Assembly (NCBI RefSeq): GCF_002283365.1
Contig: NZ_MQWD01000001.1
Location: 3,669,951-3,733,950 of the forward strand
Reading direction: 5' to 3'
Origin: Rubrivirga marina
GTDB taxonomy: Bacteria > Bacteroidota > Rhodothermia > Rhodothermales > Rubricoccaceae
DNA: 64,000 nucleotides
Part shown: positions 43,144-50,817 of the stretch, in pieces
Numbering within the stretch: position 1 is the stretch's first letter
How the letters are laid out: each line of letters begins with the position of its first letter
Made by a program: the position numbers and the translations under genes
The notes under the pieces: model-generated
What the model saw: only the letters and a program-made list of their open reading frames with translations
Told to the model about the DNA's origin: nothing
Databases searched by the model: none

Positions 43144-44390
43144 GCGCTGAGGTCGTCGTCGTCGGGGCCGGGCTGGCCGGGCTGAACTGCGCGCGGACGC
43201 TCACCGCGTGGGGCGTCGAGGTCGTCGTGCTGGAGGCGTCGGATGCCGTGGGTGGGCGCATCCAGACGCACCGAGAGGACGGCTTTCTCATCGACCGCGG
43301 GTTCCAGGTCTACCTCACGGCCTACCCCGAGGGCCGGGCCGTGTTCGACCACGACGCGCTCCGCCTCGGCGCGTTCGACCCGGGCGCGTGGGTCTGGGTG
43401 GGCGGCGCGTTCCAGCACATCGGCGACCCGTTCCGCCAGCCGACGCAGGCGCTCCCGACGCTCGCCGCCGACGTGGGCACGCTGGCCGACAAGCTCCGCG
43501 TGCTCCGTCTCCGCCAGTCCGTCCTGTCCGGCTCGGCCGAGGACCTCTGGCGCCGACCCGAGCGGACGACCGAGGCGGCCCTCCGAGAGCGGTACGGGTT
43601 CTCGGAACGGATGGTCGACCGCTTTTTCCGCCCGTTCCTGGGCGGCGTGCTGCTGGACCCCGAGCTGACGGCGTCGAGCCGCGCGTTCGAGGTCTACTTC
43701 CGGCGGTTCTCGGAGGGCGCCGCCGCGCTCCCGGCCGGTGGGATGCAGGCGCTCCCCGAGCAGCTAGCCGCGGCCCTCCCCGACGGCACCGTCCGCCTCG
43801 GGGCCCGCGTGGACGGAGTCGCCCCGTACGAGGTGAGGACCGCAGAAGGCGAAGAGATCCGGGCGAAGGCTGTCCTCGTGGCGACTGACGCGCTCAGCGC
43901 GGGCGGACTCCTCGACCTCACACCACCCCGTACGAAAGGGACCGTCCAGATCGCCTGGGCCGCCGACGCGCCCCCCATCGACGCGCCGGTGCTGATGCTC
44001 GACGGCGAGGGCGGCGGACCGCTCAACAACGTCCAGGTCGTCAGCAGCGTCCAGCCGGCGTACGCCCCTCCGGGGCAGGCGCTGATCACGGGCAGCGTCC
44101 TCGGCGAGCCCAAGGCGGACGACGTCTCGCTGGACGTCGCCGCCCGTGCCCAGCTCCACCGCTGGTTTGGCCCTCAGGTCGGCGGCTGGCGGACGCTCCG
44201 CATCGACCGCGTACCGGACGCGCTCCCCGACCTCCCGTCGCTCGAACCGCCCGAGCGGCCCGCCCGTCTCCGCGACGGCCTCTACGTCACGGGCGACTGG
44301 CGGAGGAACGGGTCGATCAACGGTGCGCTCGCCGCGGGCCGCCACGCCGCCGAGGCCGTTCTCCGGGACTTCGGCCACGACGCGCCCTGA
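43140..44390 (+). CDS. FAD-dependent oxidoreductase, amine-oxidase/protoporphyrinogen-oxidase-like
   Basis: The 416-residue flavoprotein has an N-terminal dinucleotide fold (VVVVGAGLAGLNCARTLTAWGVEVVVLEASDAVGGRI), a substrate domain (SERMVDRFFRPFLGGVLLD, VYFRRFSEGAAALPAGGMQALPEQLA) and a C-terminal FAD contact (GLYVTGDWRRNGSINGALAAGRHAAEAV). This is the phytoene-desaturase/protoporphyrinogen-oxidase type of fold. The substrate is not known; carotenoid or sterol-like compounds are possible. It overlaps its neighbours on both sides. Confidence 0.87.
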   Translation: MSAEVVVVGAGLAGLNCARTLTAWGVEVVVLEASDAVGGRIQTHREDGFLIDRGFQVYLTAYPEGRAVFDHDALRLGAFDPGAWVWVGGAFQHIGDPFRQPTQALPTLAADVGTLADKLRVLRLRQSVLSGSAEDLWRRPERTTEAALRERYGFSERMVDRFFRPFLGGVLLDPELTASSRAFEVYFRRFSEGAAALPAGGMQALPEQLAAALPDGTVRLGARVDGVAPYEVRTAEGEEIRAKAVLVATDALSAGGLLDLTPPRTKGTVQIAWAADAPPIDAPVLMLDGEGGGPLNNVQVVSSVQPAYAPPGQALITGSVLGEPKADDVSLDVAARAQLHRWFGPQVGGWRTLRIDRVPDALPDLPSLEPPERPARLRDGLYVTGDWRRNGSINGALAAGRHAAEAVLRDFGHDAP

Positions 44391-44824
44391 TGCCGGCGGT
44401 CTTCCTCGTCCACCTCGGGGCGACGCTCCTCATGGTGGGCGTCATCTGGATGGTCCAGGTCGTCCACTACCCGCTCTTCGCGGGCGTCGGCGCTGAGGGG
44501 TGGGCGGCGTACGAGGCGGCGCACCAGTCGCGGATCACGCTCGTCGTCGGGCCCCTGATGGTGGCGGAGTTGGTGACGGCCGTGTGGCTCGTGCTCGACC
44601 GGCCGGCCGCGTTGCCGGCCTGGGCCGTCGTGCTCGGCGCCGCCCTCGTCGGCGTGATCTGGGCCTCGACGGCGTTCTTGCAGGTCCCGCTCCACAGCGC
44701 CCTCGGCGGCGCGTTCGACGCCGACGTGCACGCCCGGCTCGTCGCCACGAACTGGATCCGGACCGCGACGTGGACCGCGCGCGGCGGCCTCGTCCTGTGG
44801 ATGACGTCCCGGCTCGCGGCCTGA
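44390..44824 (+). CDS. Four-helix membrane protein, unknown function
   Basis: The 144-residue product has four predicted transmembrane helices: VHLGATLLMVGVIWMVQVV, GPLMVAELVTAVWLVLD, WAVVLGAALVGVIWASTAFL and the C-terminal TWTARGGLVLWMTSRLAA. It has the HYPLF and AYEAAHQSRIT segments that recur in small DUF-type membrane proteins of Bacteroidota, but no function is known. The ATG shares its first base with the last base of the previous stop. It may assist the FAD oxidoreductase encoded just upstream (inference). Confidence 0.72.
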   Translation: MPAVFLVHLGATLLMVGVIWMVQVVHYPLFAGVGAEGWAAYEAAHQSRITLVVGPLMVAELVTAVWLVLDRPAALPAWAVVLGAALVGVIWASTAFLQVPLHSALGGAFDADVHARLVATNWIRTATWTARGGLVLWMTSRLAA

Positions 44825-44830
44825 GTCCCT

Positions 44831-44850
44831 CCGCCTCGACGCCGAGGCGG
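44831..44850. repeat. Palindrome CCGCCTCGACGCCGAGGCGG
   Basis: One-mismatch member of the dispersed palindrome family, 6 nt after the membrane protein stop. Confidence 0.6.
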
Positions 44851-44864
44851 GCCGAAACGGAGAA

Positions 44865-44892
44865 CGCCCCGCCGGACAGGGCCAGCGGGGCG
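44865..44892. terminator. Hairpin between convergent genes
   Basis: CGCCCCGC and GCGGGGCG form an 8-bp stem with a 12-nt loop. On the minus strand it is followed by TTCTCCGTTT, so it most likely ends the LysM/BON transcript. Confidence 0.6.
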
Positions 44893-44917
44893 CGCGATCG
44901 GGAGACCGGGACCGGCG

Positions 44918-45385
44918 CTAGGCGGCCGGAATCCGGATCTGCTGGCCCGGGTAGATCTTGTCTGGGTCGCCGATGACCTCGCGGTTGGCCTCGAAGATCT
45001 TGTTGTAGGCGTTGGCGTCACCGTAGTGCTCCTTCGCGATCTTCGACAGCGTGTCGCCACTCTGGATGGTGTAGTAGCGGCTGGCCGCCGGGGCCGAGGC
45101 GGTCGCGGCGCCGGCCGTCTGGGCGCTCGAGACCCGCATGCCATCGTCGCTGACGCTCGTGACGCCCTTGACGTTGCCGGCGATGAGCGCCGCCTTCTCC
45201 TTGGCCGCGACGCTCTTGGCCGTGCCCTGGAGGGTCACCTTGCCGTTGTCGAAGCGGACGCCGAGGCCCGAGACGTTGTCACCGAGCGCCCGCTCGATCT
45301 CTTTCTTGATCTCTTCGGCCTCATTGCCGGACTTGCCGCCGAAGAGGTCTTTGCCGGCGTCTTTCAGAAAATCGAGGAGTCCCAT
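44918..45385 (-). CDS. BON-LysM protein, Kbp/YgaU-like
   Basis: The 155-residue cytoplasmic protein has an N-terminal helix (MGLLDFLKDAGKDLFGG), a BON domain (about residues 25-85; EIKKEIERALGDNVSGLGVRFDNGKVTLQG and NVKGVTSVSDDG) and a C-terminal LysM domain (YYTIQSGDTLSKIAKEHYGDANAYNKIFEANREV). E. coli Kbp has the same BON-LysM order and binds K+ in the cytoplasm. The length and start MGLLDFLKDAG match. A longer upstream start is possible but not in the family. Confidence 0.92.
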   Translation of the reverse strand: MGLLDFLKDAGKDLFGGKSGNEAEEIKKEIERALGDNVSGLGVRFDNGKVTLQGTAKSVAAKEKAALIAGNVKGVTSVSDDGMRVSSAQTAGAATASAPAASRYYTIQSGDTLSKIAKEHYGDANAYNKIFEANREVIGDPDKIYPGQQIRIPAA

Positions 45386-45615
45386 GATGAGGGGAAGGGT
45401 TGGTGAGGGGAAGCGCAGGGTGCGCGGGGTGCCACGATCCACCGGAGCCCCCAGTTCCGCGACGGACGGATGGTCTCCGAACGGTCACCGTCTCTGCCTG
45501 GCAACACGCGGACGCGGCGGCACTCAGACGAGACAATCGTTCGCACCAAATCGTGAGGGCCGATGGCACGGCAGGGACATTCAGGAAGGGGTGCGCTCAG
45601 CCCTCCACGTCCCCG

Positions 45616-46350
45616 ATGCGCACCCTCCTCTCCCTCGCGGGCCCGCTCCTGATGCTCGGTCTCCTCCTCGGCGGCTGCGACTCCGTCGGCCTCGACGACG
45701 CCGGCCCCTGTCCCTCCTGCGCGACCGACTCGGAGCCGTCGGGGGACCCCACCGGTCCGGACGGTGGGAACGACGGCACCGGCGATGACGGCGCGGACGG
45801 CGACTCAAACGATGGGAGCACCGGCGGTTCCGATGACGACTCGGGCGGAGAGGCCGACGACGGGAGCGGCCCCGGTGGCTCGACCGACGACTTCATCCCG
45901 GTCGACCCACGCCAGACCTACACGCTCACCTGGAAAGACGACGCGATCGACGCGCCCGCGGTCCGCCTCGCCGACTACGGTGTGGCCCCGGGCGACGTCG
46001 TCTGCGGCCAGGCCGTCGGCGACTTCTATACGGAGCCGGGGGTTCTCGCCAGTTCGCGCGGCTATCCGCAGATGACTGCCATCTTCAGCTCCGACGCGTC
46101 GCTCCTGCCGTCGGACCAGCGCGTCCGCGTGAAGGGCGCGGTCGACACGGCCGACGACGTGCCGACGCTCGCGACGGCCATCGACGGGCTCGACACGGAC
46201 GTGGCCGAGGACTTCGACGCGACGAGCGGCTGCGTAACCGTCCCCGACGGTGCCCGCTACGTCTTCCTCGCCCCGTACGATGCCTACTACGGCGACAACA
46301 CCGACGCTCACCCCAGCGGACAGCCGTTCGGCCTCCTCCTGAAAAAGTAG
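45616..46350 (+). CDS. Lipoprotein with acidic linker, unknown function
   Basis: The 244-residue product has a lipoprotein signal (LLMLGLLLGGC, Cys about residue 21), a Cys pair (CPSC), a very acidic Gly/Asp/Ser linker of about 60 residues, and a C-terminal domain of about 140 residues beginning DPRQTYTLTWKDDAIDAPAVRLADYGV. The linker should hold the domain away from the membrane surface. I recognise no family for the domain. The gene stands alone upstream of aroB. Confidence 0.7.
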   Translation: MRTLLSLAGPLLMLGLLLGGCDSVGLDDAGPCPSCATDSEPSGDPTGPDGGNDGTGDDGADGDSNDGSTGGSDDDSGGEADDGSGPGGSTDDFIPVDPRQTYTLTWKDDAIDAPAVRLADYGVAPGDVVCGQAVGDFYTEPGVLASSRGYPQMTAIFSSDASLLPSDQRVRVKGAVDTADDVPTLATAIDGLDTDVAEDFDATSGCVTVPDGARYVFLAPYDAYYGDNTDAHPSGQPFGLLLKK

Positions 46351-46465
46351 GGACGGCACACGCCCGGCGATGCGGGGGCGACGGGCGACCGTCGTCCCCG
46401 CTCGTCGTTTCGGGACGCGCAGCGACGGCCGTGCCGATCTTCGGGGCATCGCCTCCCCCCTGCCT

Positions 46466-47566
46466 GTGTCGCCGCCCGCTGTCCACGTCGCCCTCTCCGA
46501 GGGCCGGAGCTACGCCGTCCACTTCGAGCCGCTCGCGACGGCCCCGATGCACCTCCGCGAGGCCGGCCTGAGCGGCCCCCTCGCGCTCGTCGTCACCGAC
46601 GAGACCGTCGGCCCGCTCCACCTCGGCGCGCTCGCCGACGCCCTCCGCGCCGACGGCTGGACGGTCGAGGCCACGGCCGTGCCAGCCGGCGAAGGCTCAA
46701 AGTCGCTCGACCAACTGTCGGCGCTCCACGACTGGGCGCTCGGGTTGGGGATCGACCGCCAGACGCCGCTGCTCGCGCTCGGCGGCGGCGTCGTGGGCGA
46801 CCTCGCCGGGTTCGCCGCCGCGACGCTCCTCCGCGGGATCCCGCTTGTCCACCTCCCCACGACGACGATCTCGCAGGTGGACAGCGCCATCGGCGGGAAG
46901 ACGGGGATCAACCACGCGACGGGCAAGAACCTCGTCGGCGCGTTCCACCAGCCGCGGCTCGTCCTCGCGGATCCGGCCACGCTCGACACGCTCGACGAAC
47001 GGGCCTTCCGGAGCGGGCTCGCGGAGGCCGTCAAGCACGCGCTGATCTCCGACCCCGCCCTGGCCGACCGCCTCGACCGCGAGTGGGACACGCTCGTCGC
47101 CCGCCAGCCCGACGTGCTCGCCCCGCTCCTCCGCGACGCCGCCGCCGTCAAGGCCCGCGTGATCGAGGCCGACGAGCGAGAGGCCGGCGAACGCGCGTTC
47201 CTCAACTTCGGGCACACGTTCGGGCACGCGCTCGAGAAGGAGGCCGGCTACGGGACGCTCACGCACGGCGAGGCCGTCGCGCTCGGGATGCGCGCCGCGT
47301 TGCATCTGTCCGAGTCCCTCCGCCTCGGGCAGGTCGCCGAGGCCCTCGGCCCGTTCGCCGAGGCCGACCGGCTCGTCGCCCGCCTCGACCCGCCGGCTCC
47401 GACGTTGGCGATCGACGCACTGATGGCCGCGACCGAGGCCGACAAGAAGCGGACGGCGGCGGGCGTGCGGTACGTCGTCCTCGACGCCGTCGGCCGGCCG
47501 CGGCTGGCCGCCGACGTGGACGACGCGCTGCTCCGGGCCGCGTGGCGGTACGCGCTCAGCGCGTGA
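46466..47566 (+). CDS. aroB: 3-dehydroquinate synthase
   Basis: It converts DAHP to 3-dehydroquinate, the second step of the shikimate pathway, using NAD+ and a divalent metal. The 366-residue product has LGGGVVGDLAGFAAATLLRG, the substrate motif PTTTISQVDSAIGGKTGINH, GKNLVGAFHQP and metal ligands in FLNFGHTFGHALE and LTHGEAVALGM. The GTG at 46466 gives the family length; the frame stays open upstream to an ATG at 46370 but that part has no similarity. It is monocistronic upstream of a tRNA. Confidence 0.95.
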   Translation: MSPPAVHVALSEGRSYAVHFEPLATAPMHLREAGLSGPLALVVTDETVGPLHLGALADALRADGWTVEATAVPAGEGSKSLDQLSALHDWALGLGIDRQTPLLALGGGVVGDLAGFAAATLLRGIPLVHLPTTTISQVDSAIGGKTGINHATGKNLVGAFHQPRLVLADPATLDTLDERAFRSGLAEAVKHALISDPALADRLDREWDTLVARQPDVLAPLLRDAAAVKARVIEADEREAGERAFLNFGHTFGHALEKEAGYGTLTHGEAVALGMRAALHLSESLRLGQVAEALGPFAEADRLVARLDPPAPTLAIDALMAATEADKKRTAAGVRYVVLDAVGRPRLAADVDDALLRAAWRYALSA

Positions 47567-47594
47567 GGGCCGCCGACGTTCCCAAAACCTTGGA

Positions 47595-47626
47595 TTGTCG
47601 CGTCGCGGGCGCCCGGCGTATCCTGC
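47595..47626 (+). promoter_or_regulatory. Probable promoter of the CAU tRNA gene
   Basis: TTG at 47595-47597 and TATCCTGC at 47619-47626 are separated by 21 nt, as in the Bacteroidota -33/-7 arrangement, and place transcription start a few bases before the tRNA. The same TATCCTGC box occurs upstream of ssb near 3889. Confidence 0.45.
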
Positions 47627-47634
47627 GGGTCCTC

Positions 47635-47708
47635 GGCGTGGTAGCTCAGCTGGTTAGAGCGCACGACTCATAATCGTGAGGTCGAGAGTTCAAGTCTCTC
47701 CCACGCCA
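47635..47708 (+). tRNA. tRNA with CAU anticodon (Met, possibly Ile2)
   Basis: The 74-nt gene folds as a standard cloverleaf: acceptor GGCGTGG/CCACGCC, D-arm GCTC/GAGC, anticodon stem CACGA/TCGTG around loop CTCATAA, T-arm GAGAG/CTCTC with TTCAAGT and discriminator A. The CCA end is not fully encoded. The CAU anticodon could be elongator Met or the lysidine-modified Ile2; initiator is excluded because the acceptor starts with a paired G and the anticodon stem lacks three G-C pairs. Confidence 0.93.
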
Positions 47709-47783
47709 CCGATGCCCCCCGGCCCCCGCGCCCGGCCCGCCGCCGGGCGCGCGTCGTTTGGGCCCGCCCTGCCGGCCAGCCCC

Positions 47784-49001
47784 ATGCGGATCTACCTCCA
47801 CGACTACGGCGGCCACGCCTTCTTGGTCGGCCTCGCGCGGCATCTCGCGCGGCGCGGGCACGCGGTCCGCTACTCGTTCTCGGCGACGAACGAGGCCCCG
47901 CAGGGCGACCTCGCGCCCCGCGGCGACGACCCCGAGACGTTCTCACTCGACCCCGTCGTCACGGACCCGGTCGACAAGCGGGCACGATCGCTGGCGGGGC
48001 TCGTGAAGCGGCGCCAGGCGGAGGCCCGGTTCGGCCGCGCTGCCGCCGCGCACGTCCGCGCGTGGGACGCCGACGTGGTCGTCGCGGCCAACTGCGGGCT
48101 CGACACCCTCGCCGCGCTCCAGGGGGCCGCCCGGGCCGAGGGCGTCGCGTTCGTGAACTGGCTCCAGGACGTCTGGTCGGTCGGCACGCGGGCCGTGCTC
48201 CACAAGCGGTTCGGCGTCGTGGGCGACCTCGCCGGCCGGTGGATGGAGCGGCGAGAGGGCCGGCTGCTCCGGGAGGCCGACGCCGTCGTCGGCATCACCG
48301 ACGGGTTCCGGCCCCTCCTTGACCTCTGGCGGGTGCCGGCGGAGCGCGTGACGATCCTCGAGAACTGGGCGCCGCTCGCCGACCTCCCCCAGCGCCCGCG
48401 CGACAACGCGTGGGCCGAGGCGCACGGCCTCGTCGGCCACTCCGTCGTGCTGTACTCCGGGACGCTCGGGATGAAGCACGACCCGGCCGGCCTCGCCCGC
48501 CTCGGGGAGCGGCTCGCCGAGGCGGACCCGGAAGCCCGGCTCGTCGTCGTGTCGTCGGGCGAGGGCGCCGACTGGCTGGCGGCGCGCACGGCCGAGCGCG
48601 GGCTCACGAACCTCGTCGTCCTCCCCTTCCAGCCCTTCGAAGCGTTCCCCGACGTGCTCGGGGCGGCCGACGTGTTCGTGGCCGTGCTGGAGCCCGAGGC
48701 GAGCGCCGTGTCGGTCCCGTCGAAGGTGCTCGCCTACCTCTGCGCCGGCCGCCCGGCCGTGCTGTCGGTCCCGCCCGACAACCTCGCCGCGCAGATCGTG
48801 ATGCGGGAGGAGGCCGGCGTGGTCGTCCCCCCCGGCGATGCCGACGCGCTCGCCGACGCCGTCCTCGCCCTCCTGGACGAGGACACCCGAAGTGGGCGGA
48901 TGGGCGCCGCGGGCCGGGCCTACGCCGAGCGCGCGTTCGACCTCGACGCCATCGCCGACCGGTTCGAGGCCGTCCTGACGGGCGCGCTCGCAGGCCGGTA
49001 G
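47784..49001 (+). CDS. GT4-like glycosyltransferase
   Basis: The 405-residue product has two Rossmann-like domains. The N-terminal one starts MRIYLHDYGGHAFLVGLARHLARRGH and holds the acceptor side. The C-terminal one carries VVLYSGTLGMKHDPAGLARLGERL and the donor-binding ADVFVAVLEPEASAVSVPSKVLAYLCAGRPAVLSV, where the Glu-x7-Glu-like region is VLEPEASAVSVPSK. The fold belongs to the GT-B superfamily, family GT4 or similar (WcaI-like). The sugar and acceptor are unknown. The start is just after the tRNA gene, with the potassium-channel gene 10 nt downstream. Confidence 0.87.
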   Translation: MRIYLHDYGGHAFLVGLARHLARRGHAVRYSFSATNEAPQGDLAPRGDDPETFSLDPVVTDPVDKRARSLAGLVKRRQAEARFGRAAAAHVRAWDADVVVAANCGLDTLAALQGAARAEGVAFVNWLQDVWSVGTRAVLHKRFGVVGDLAGRWMERREGRLLREADAVVGITDGFRPLLDLWRVPAERVTILENWAPLADLPQRPRDNAWAEAHGLVGHSVVLYSGTLGMKHDPAGLARLGERLAEADPEARLVVVSSGEGADWLAARTAERGLTNLVVLPFQPFEAFPDVLGAADVFVAVLEPEASAVSVPSKVLAYLCAGRPAVLSVPPDNLAAQIVMREEAGVVVPPGDADALADAVLALLDEDTRSGRMGAAGRAYAERAFDLDAIADRFEAVLTGALAGR

Positions 49002-49011
49002 ATTGCCGGCG

Positions 49012-49959
49012 ATGCCCGCCGCCCTCGACCCCGACCGCCCGACTCCCGAGGGCTTTCGCCCCGCCGGCCGAGGCCTCCGGCGCCGCCTGTTCGAGATCGT
49101 CTTCCACGCCGACGACCCGGCGGGCAAGGCGTTCGACGTCGTCCTGATCGCGGCCATCGTCGCGAGCGTGCTCGTGGTCATGCTCGAGAGCGTGACGGCG
49201 ATCCAGGGGCGCTACGCCCGCGCGCTCCTCGTCGCGGAGTGGTTCTTCACCGTCCTGTTCACGATCGAGTACGTGATCCGGCTGAGCGTGCTCGAGAACC
49301 CGACCCGTTACGCCCGGAGCTTCTTCGGCGTCGTCGACCTCCTGGCGATCCTCCCGACGTACATCAGCCTGTTCGTGCCCGGGGCGCAGGTGCTCCTCAC
49401 GGTCCGGATCCTCCGCGCGCTCCGGGTCTTCCGGGTGCTCAAGCTGGCGAACTACCTCGATGAGGCCAACACGCTGAGCCGGGCCCTGGCGGCCAGCCGG
49501 CGGAAGATCTTCGTCTTCATCTTCGTCGTGCTGACGGTCGTGACCGTCACCGGCTCGCTGATGTACCTCATCGAGGGCGGGGAGAACGGGTTCACCTCGA
49601 TCCCGAAGAGCGTCTACTGGGCCGTCGTGACCGTCTCGACGATCGGCTTCGGCGACATCACGCCGCAGACGCCGCTGGGCCAGTTCCTGTCGGCCGTCCT
49701 CGCCGTCGTCGGCTACGGCATCATCGCCGTCCCGACGGGGATCGTGACCGTCGAGCTCGGGCGGGAGCAGGCGGAGCAGCGGGCCCGGGATCTCACAGCG
49801 AGGGCGATGGCGGAGGTCCAGCTCGCGCGGTGCCCGAAGTGCGGCCTCGGGGAGCACGACGACGACGCCCGCTTCTGCAAGTGGTGCGGCGAGGAGATCG
49901 TCGTGGAAGCCCGCCCTCTCGGCCCCGCTGCAGCAGCCCCGTCCACGGCGCCGGCATGA
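49012..49959 (+). CDS. Voltage-gated-type K+ channel with C-terminal zinc ribbon
   Basis: The 315-residue membrane protein has six transmembrane segments: S1 near residues 43-60, S4 with regularly spaced Arg (LTVRILRALRVFRVLKLANY), and the S5-pore-S6 region with selectivity filter TVSTIGFGDITP. After S6 and a short coil there is a zinc ribbon (CPKCGLGEHDDDARFCKWCG) at about residues 277-296. The channel part is the KvAP/ion_trans type. The zinc ribbon on the cytoplasmic side is unusual and may be a metal- or redox-sensing gate. The ATG at 49012 is preferred over the TTG at 49003. Confidence 0.88.
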   Translation: MPAALDPDRPTPEGFRPAGRGLRRRLFEIVFHADDPAGKAFDVVLIAAIVASVLVVMLESVTAIQGRYARALLVAEWFFTVLFTIEYVIRLSVLENPTRYARSFFGVVDLLAILPTYISLFVPGAQVLLTVRILRALRVFRVLKLANYLDEANTLSRALAASRRKIFVFIFVVLTVVTVTGSLMYLIEGGENGFTSIPKSVYWAVVTVSTIGFGDITPQTPLGQFLSAVLAVVGYGIIAVPTGIVTVELGREQAEQRARDLTARAMAEVQLARCPKCGLGEHDDDARFCKWCGEEIVVEARPLGPAAAAPSTAPA

Positions 49960-49965
49960 CCCGGC

Positions 49966-49985
49966 CCGCCTCGGTGCCGAGGCGG
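49966..49985. repeat. Palindrome CCGCCTCGGTGCCGAGGCGG
   Basis: A member of the dispersed family between two convergent genes, one nt from the stop codon of the DUF3140 gene on the other strand. It can serve both as a 3' end hairpin. Confidence 0.6.
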
Positions 49986-49987
49986 AG

Positions 49988-50332
49988 CTAGCAGTCCTGC
50001 TCCTTGCAGGGGTCGTGGCCCCAGTTCATCAGCGAGTAGCGCCAGTTGCTCTCCTTCACGTCGGACTCGGGGCCCTGCGCCGTGTGGCGCTTGATATAGC
50101 CGACCACCTTCTGCATGTGGTCGAGGTCGCTCTCCGTCAGGTCGTCCTTCGTCGTCCGTTTGATCTCCACGATCCTCCGGCCCGAGCGGTGGCCCGTCGA
50201 CTCCCCCGAGCCCGAGTCGCCGACGCGCTTCGAGTCCTCGGTCTCGAGCCACTCTTCCAGCTCCTTCGGCTCCATGTTGACGTGCGCGCGGAACGCGTCG
50301 TAGGTCTCCTGTCGGTCGTCGGTCCAGTCCAT
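49988..50332 (-). CDS. DUF3140-family protein
   Basis: The 114-residue cytoplasmic protein shows the DUF3140 pattern: AFRAHVNMEPKELEEWLETEDSKRVG, TGHRSGRRIVEIKRTTKDDLTESDLDHMQKVVGYIKRH and the signature WRYSLMNWGHDP. These proteins are of unknown function; some are small DNA-associated-looking basic proteins. The ATG at 50332 fits the family start; a TTG at 50347 would add five residues. It is 27 nt downstream of the next gene on the same strand and so may be the last gene of the lipid-like operon. Confidence 0.85.
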   Translation of the reverse strand: MDWTDDRQETYDAFRAHVNMEPKELEEWLETEDSKRVGDSGSGESTGHRSGRRIVEIKRTTKDDLTESDLDHMQKVVGYIKRHTAQGPESDVKESNWRYSLMNWGHDPCKEQDC

Positions 50333-50359
50333 CGGGTGCGAGGGCAAGGTGCCCGCCCG

Positions 50360-50788
50360 CTACCGAACGCCTGGGGCCGCGTTCCGAGCGGGCGACGCGT
50401 TCGGGGCCTCCCCGAGTGCGCGCCGCGCCGTCACCTCGTCCCGCCACGCCCGCGTGAGGAACGTGTAGTCGAGGGCCTCCGCGGCGTCGCCGAGGTCGCC
50501 GACGGCCTGGAAGCCGAGGTCGACGGGCGACACGAACCGGCCGGGCGCACTCGAAAAATCGAGGACGCGGGCGCGGCCGAGCCCCTGGCGGTACTCGCCC
50601 CAGAGCTGCCCAAGCACGCAGGCCTCGCCGTCCGACAGGTGGAGCGAGCCGGGATCCACGCGGTCGGCCCAACCAGGGTCGCGGTCGTCGAGGAGCGCGG
50701 CGCCGCGAGCGGCACGGGCGCGGGCTGCGTCGAGGGTGAGGGCGGCGAGGCGACGCGCGCGGCGGCGCTGGCGGAGGCGTCCGAGCAT
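50360..50788 (-). CDS. Small protein of unknown function
   Basis: The 142-residue product starts with a very basic helix (LGRLRQRRRARRLAALT), then ARGAALLDDRDPGWADRVDPGSLHLSDGEACVLGQLWGEYRQGL. The segment GWADRVDPxxLxLSxxxxCVLGQLxGxY recurs in small uncharacterised proteins of actinobacteria and some phages. The second half is GFQAVGD and LDYTFLTRAWRDEVTARR. It lies 29 nt after the AMP-ligase gene. No function can be given. Confidence 0.7.
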   Translation of the reverse strand: MLGRLRQRRRARRLAALTLDAARARAARGAALLDDRDPGWADRVDPGSLHLSDGEACVLGQLWGEYRQGLGRARVLDFSSAPGRFVSPVDLGFQAVGDLGDAAEALDYTFLTRAWRDEVTARRALGEAPNASPARNAAPGVR

Positions 50789-50817
50789 GACGACGGCAGG
50801 GGTGCGGTGGCGGGAGT

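Noticed and set aside
47635-47708. Initiator tRNA-fMet
   Set aside because: The acceptor begins with a normal G-C pair and the anticodon stem lacks the three consecutive G-C pairs of initiators, so it was called as elongator Met or Ile2.
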